From Gorillibacterium sp. (lineage in GTDB: Bacteria > Bacillota > Bacilli > Paenibacillales > NBRC-103111): a stretch of 6,130 nt of DNA. A model generated the notes under the pieces. It saw only the letters and a program-made list of their open reading frames with translations, ran no database searches and was not told where the DNA came from. How positions within the stretch are numbered: position 1 is the first letter of the stretch; each line of letters begins with the position of its first letter. A program made the position numbers and the translations under genes. The stretch lies in assembly GCA_023511325.1 (NCBI GenBank), contig JAIMBU010000194.1, positions 1 through 6,130 of the forward strand, in the 5' to 3' direction. Shown here in pieces: positions 5,708-6,130 of the stretch.

Positions 5708-5835
5708 TTATTCGAACCCATTGCACAATGATCATCAGGATATCCACGCAGGTAATGACGTATGACCCATGACAGACGAAACATTCGCTGATTTTTGATT
5801 GCGTCTGCAGATCGTAAACCTTTAATGTTAGTAAG
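5656..5835 (-). pseudogene. Unrecognised coding-like remnant upstream of the ArsC fragment
   Basis: A minus frame of 59 codons without a credible start runs from a TAG at 5836-5838 to a TAA at 5656-5658. Its first two thirds look like real protein: LTNIKGLRSADAIKNQRMF, then RLSWVIRHYLRGYPDDHCAM. The last third overlaps the ArsC fragment in another frame and is probably meaningless, so the real material is likely 5711-5835. I do not recognise the family. The aromatic and basic composition would suit a small nucleic-acid-binding or transposase-like protein, but that is only an impression. The join to ArsC homology near 5700-5712 marks a likely deletion junction. Confidence 0.3.
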
Positions 5836-6065
5836 CTAGCACCAATTCACTCTATTTGGAGGTTCACTTTTTCACTTATATAGAAGCATTGAATCTGGAT
5901 TTCAGTAAAACCGCACTTGTCATTAGGGTTAAGTTTATCAACTTTTTCTTTTTCTTCATTTTTGGATCGGTGTGTACGCGCCAGGCAGTCATAACGTAAA
6001 GCTCGATGATCCGGCTACATCTTCATAAAAAATATCTACTGTTGAGACAGCCTCTTCGTATTATT
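5836..6065. other. Stretch without a convincing gene; several overlapping open frames
   Basis: No confident gene was found. A minus ORF of 38 residues (5876-5992) starts MTAWRVHTDPKMKKKKK but has no ribosome binding site. A second minus frame ends NPNDKCGFTEIQIQCFYIS then EKVNLQIE at 5847. A plus frame reads LDFSKTALVIRVKFINFFFF and ends TRQAVIT at 5999. Three long frames open at once over about 120 bases is unusual and suggests either a repeated element spread in related genomes or chance. No tRNA-like or other RNA structure was evident by eye. Confidence 0.35.
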
Positions 6066-6093
6066 AGGTCAACCAGAGATTACTGGTTGGCCT
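6066..6093. terminator. Strong hairpin resembling a rho-independent terminator
   Basis: Arms AGGTCAACCAG (6066-6076) and CTGGTTGGCCT (6083-6093) pair over 11 bases with one G-U wobble around a 6-base loop. The plus strand continues ATTCTTGT, a weak T tract, and the minus strand continues AATAATA, so termination would be modest in either direction. It follows a long non-genic stretch. Just beyond it, GATGGAGG at 6113-6120 may be the ribosome binding site or start (ATG at 6114) of a gene beyond the right edge. Confidence 0.55.
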
Positions 6094-6130
6094 ATTCTTG
6101 TAGGTGTTTTACGATGGAGGTAGCCGGAAG

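Noticed and set aside
6042..6054. TTGAGACAGCCTC, which resembles the ends of some insertion sequences.
   Set aside because: No inverted partner or transposase was found within the window, so no element can be claimed.
1..6130. CRISPR array, tRNA, rRNA or riboswitch.
   Set aside because: No regularly spaced repeats, cloverleaf-like arms or known riboswitch motifs were seen on reading either strand.

Overview
The window suggests a low-to-mid GC Bacillota genome, most likely Paenibacillus or a close relative. This rests on the YesN-type AraC response regulator, the strong AGGAG-like ribosome binding sites, the YD-repeat (Rhs/WapA) fragment and the Bacillus-type uncharacterised proteins. It is inference, because there is no rRNA or other clear taxonomic marker. 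Three genes look intact: a response regulator, a short-chain dehydrogenase and an AraC regulator. Around them lies an unusually dense set of broken gene pieces.

Left part (1-1627, all minus strand). The start of an uncharacterised conserved protein runs off the left edge. Just upstream of it is a shortened, internally deleted remnant of an AlbA_2 (Schlafen-type) domain protein. Next comes a complete YesN-type response regulator (566-1585) with a recognisable ribosome binding site and an extended -10 promoter candidate, but no partner histidine kinase in the window.

Middle part (1630-3540, minus strand). A frameshifted scrap of a cysteine-rich CPCC-family protein abuts the end of a YD-repeat fragment that has lost both its N-terminal part and its C-terminal toxin region. 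A bidirectional terminator hairpin separates this debris from an intact, AT-rich classical short-chain dehydrogenase (2568-3392). About 30 bp upstream of that gene is the C-terminal tail of another dehydrogenase.

Right part (3566-6130). A second dehydrogenase gene (3566-4431, minus) keeps a good start and ribosome binding site but carries three frameshifts. It is divergent from an intact AraC-family regulator (4631-5587, plus), and the shared 199-bp intergenic region is the natural control site for both. A regulator facing the oxidoreductases it controls is a common arrangement, so the AraC protein probably governed the broken dehydrogenase, possibly in response to an aldehyde, quinone or similar compound. 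Beyond it, tail to tail, lies the 3' end of an arsenate reductase (ArsC) gene, then an unrecognised coding-like remnant, an odd segment open in several frames, and a terminator-like hairpin at the right edge.

No RNA gene, CRISPR array, complete insertion sequence or convincing new system was seen. The most informative points are the accumulation of gene remnants, the Rhs/CPCC junction, the in-frame deletion in the AlbA_2 remnant and the three frameshifts in the dehydrogenase. The frameshifts could be real decay or homopolymer sequencing errors.
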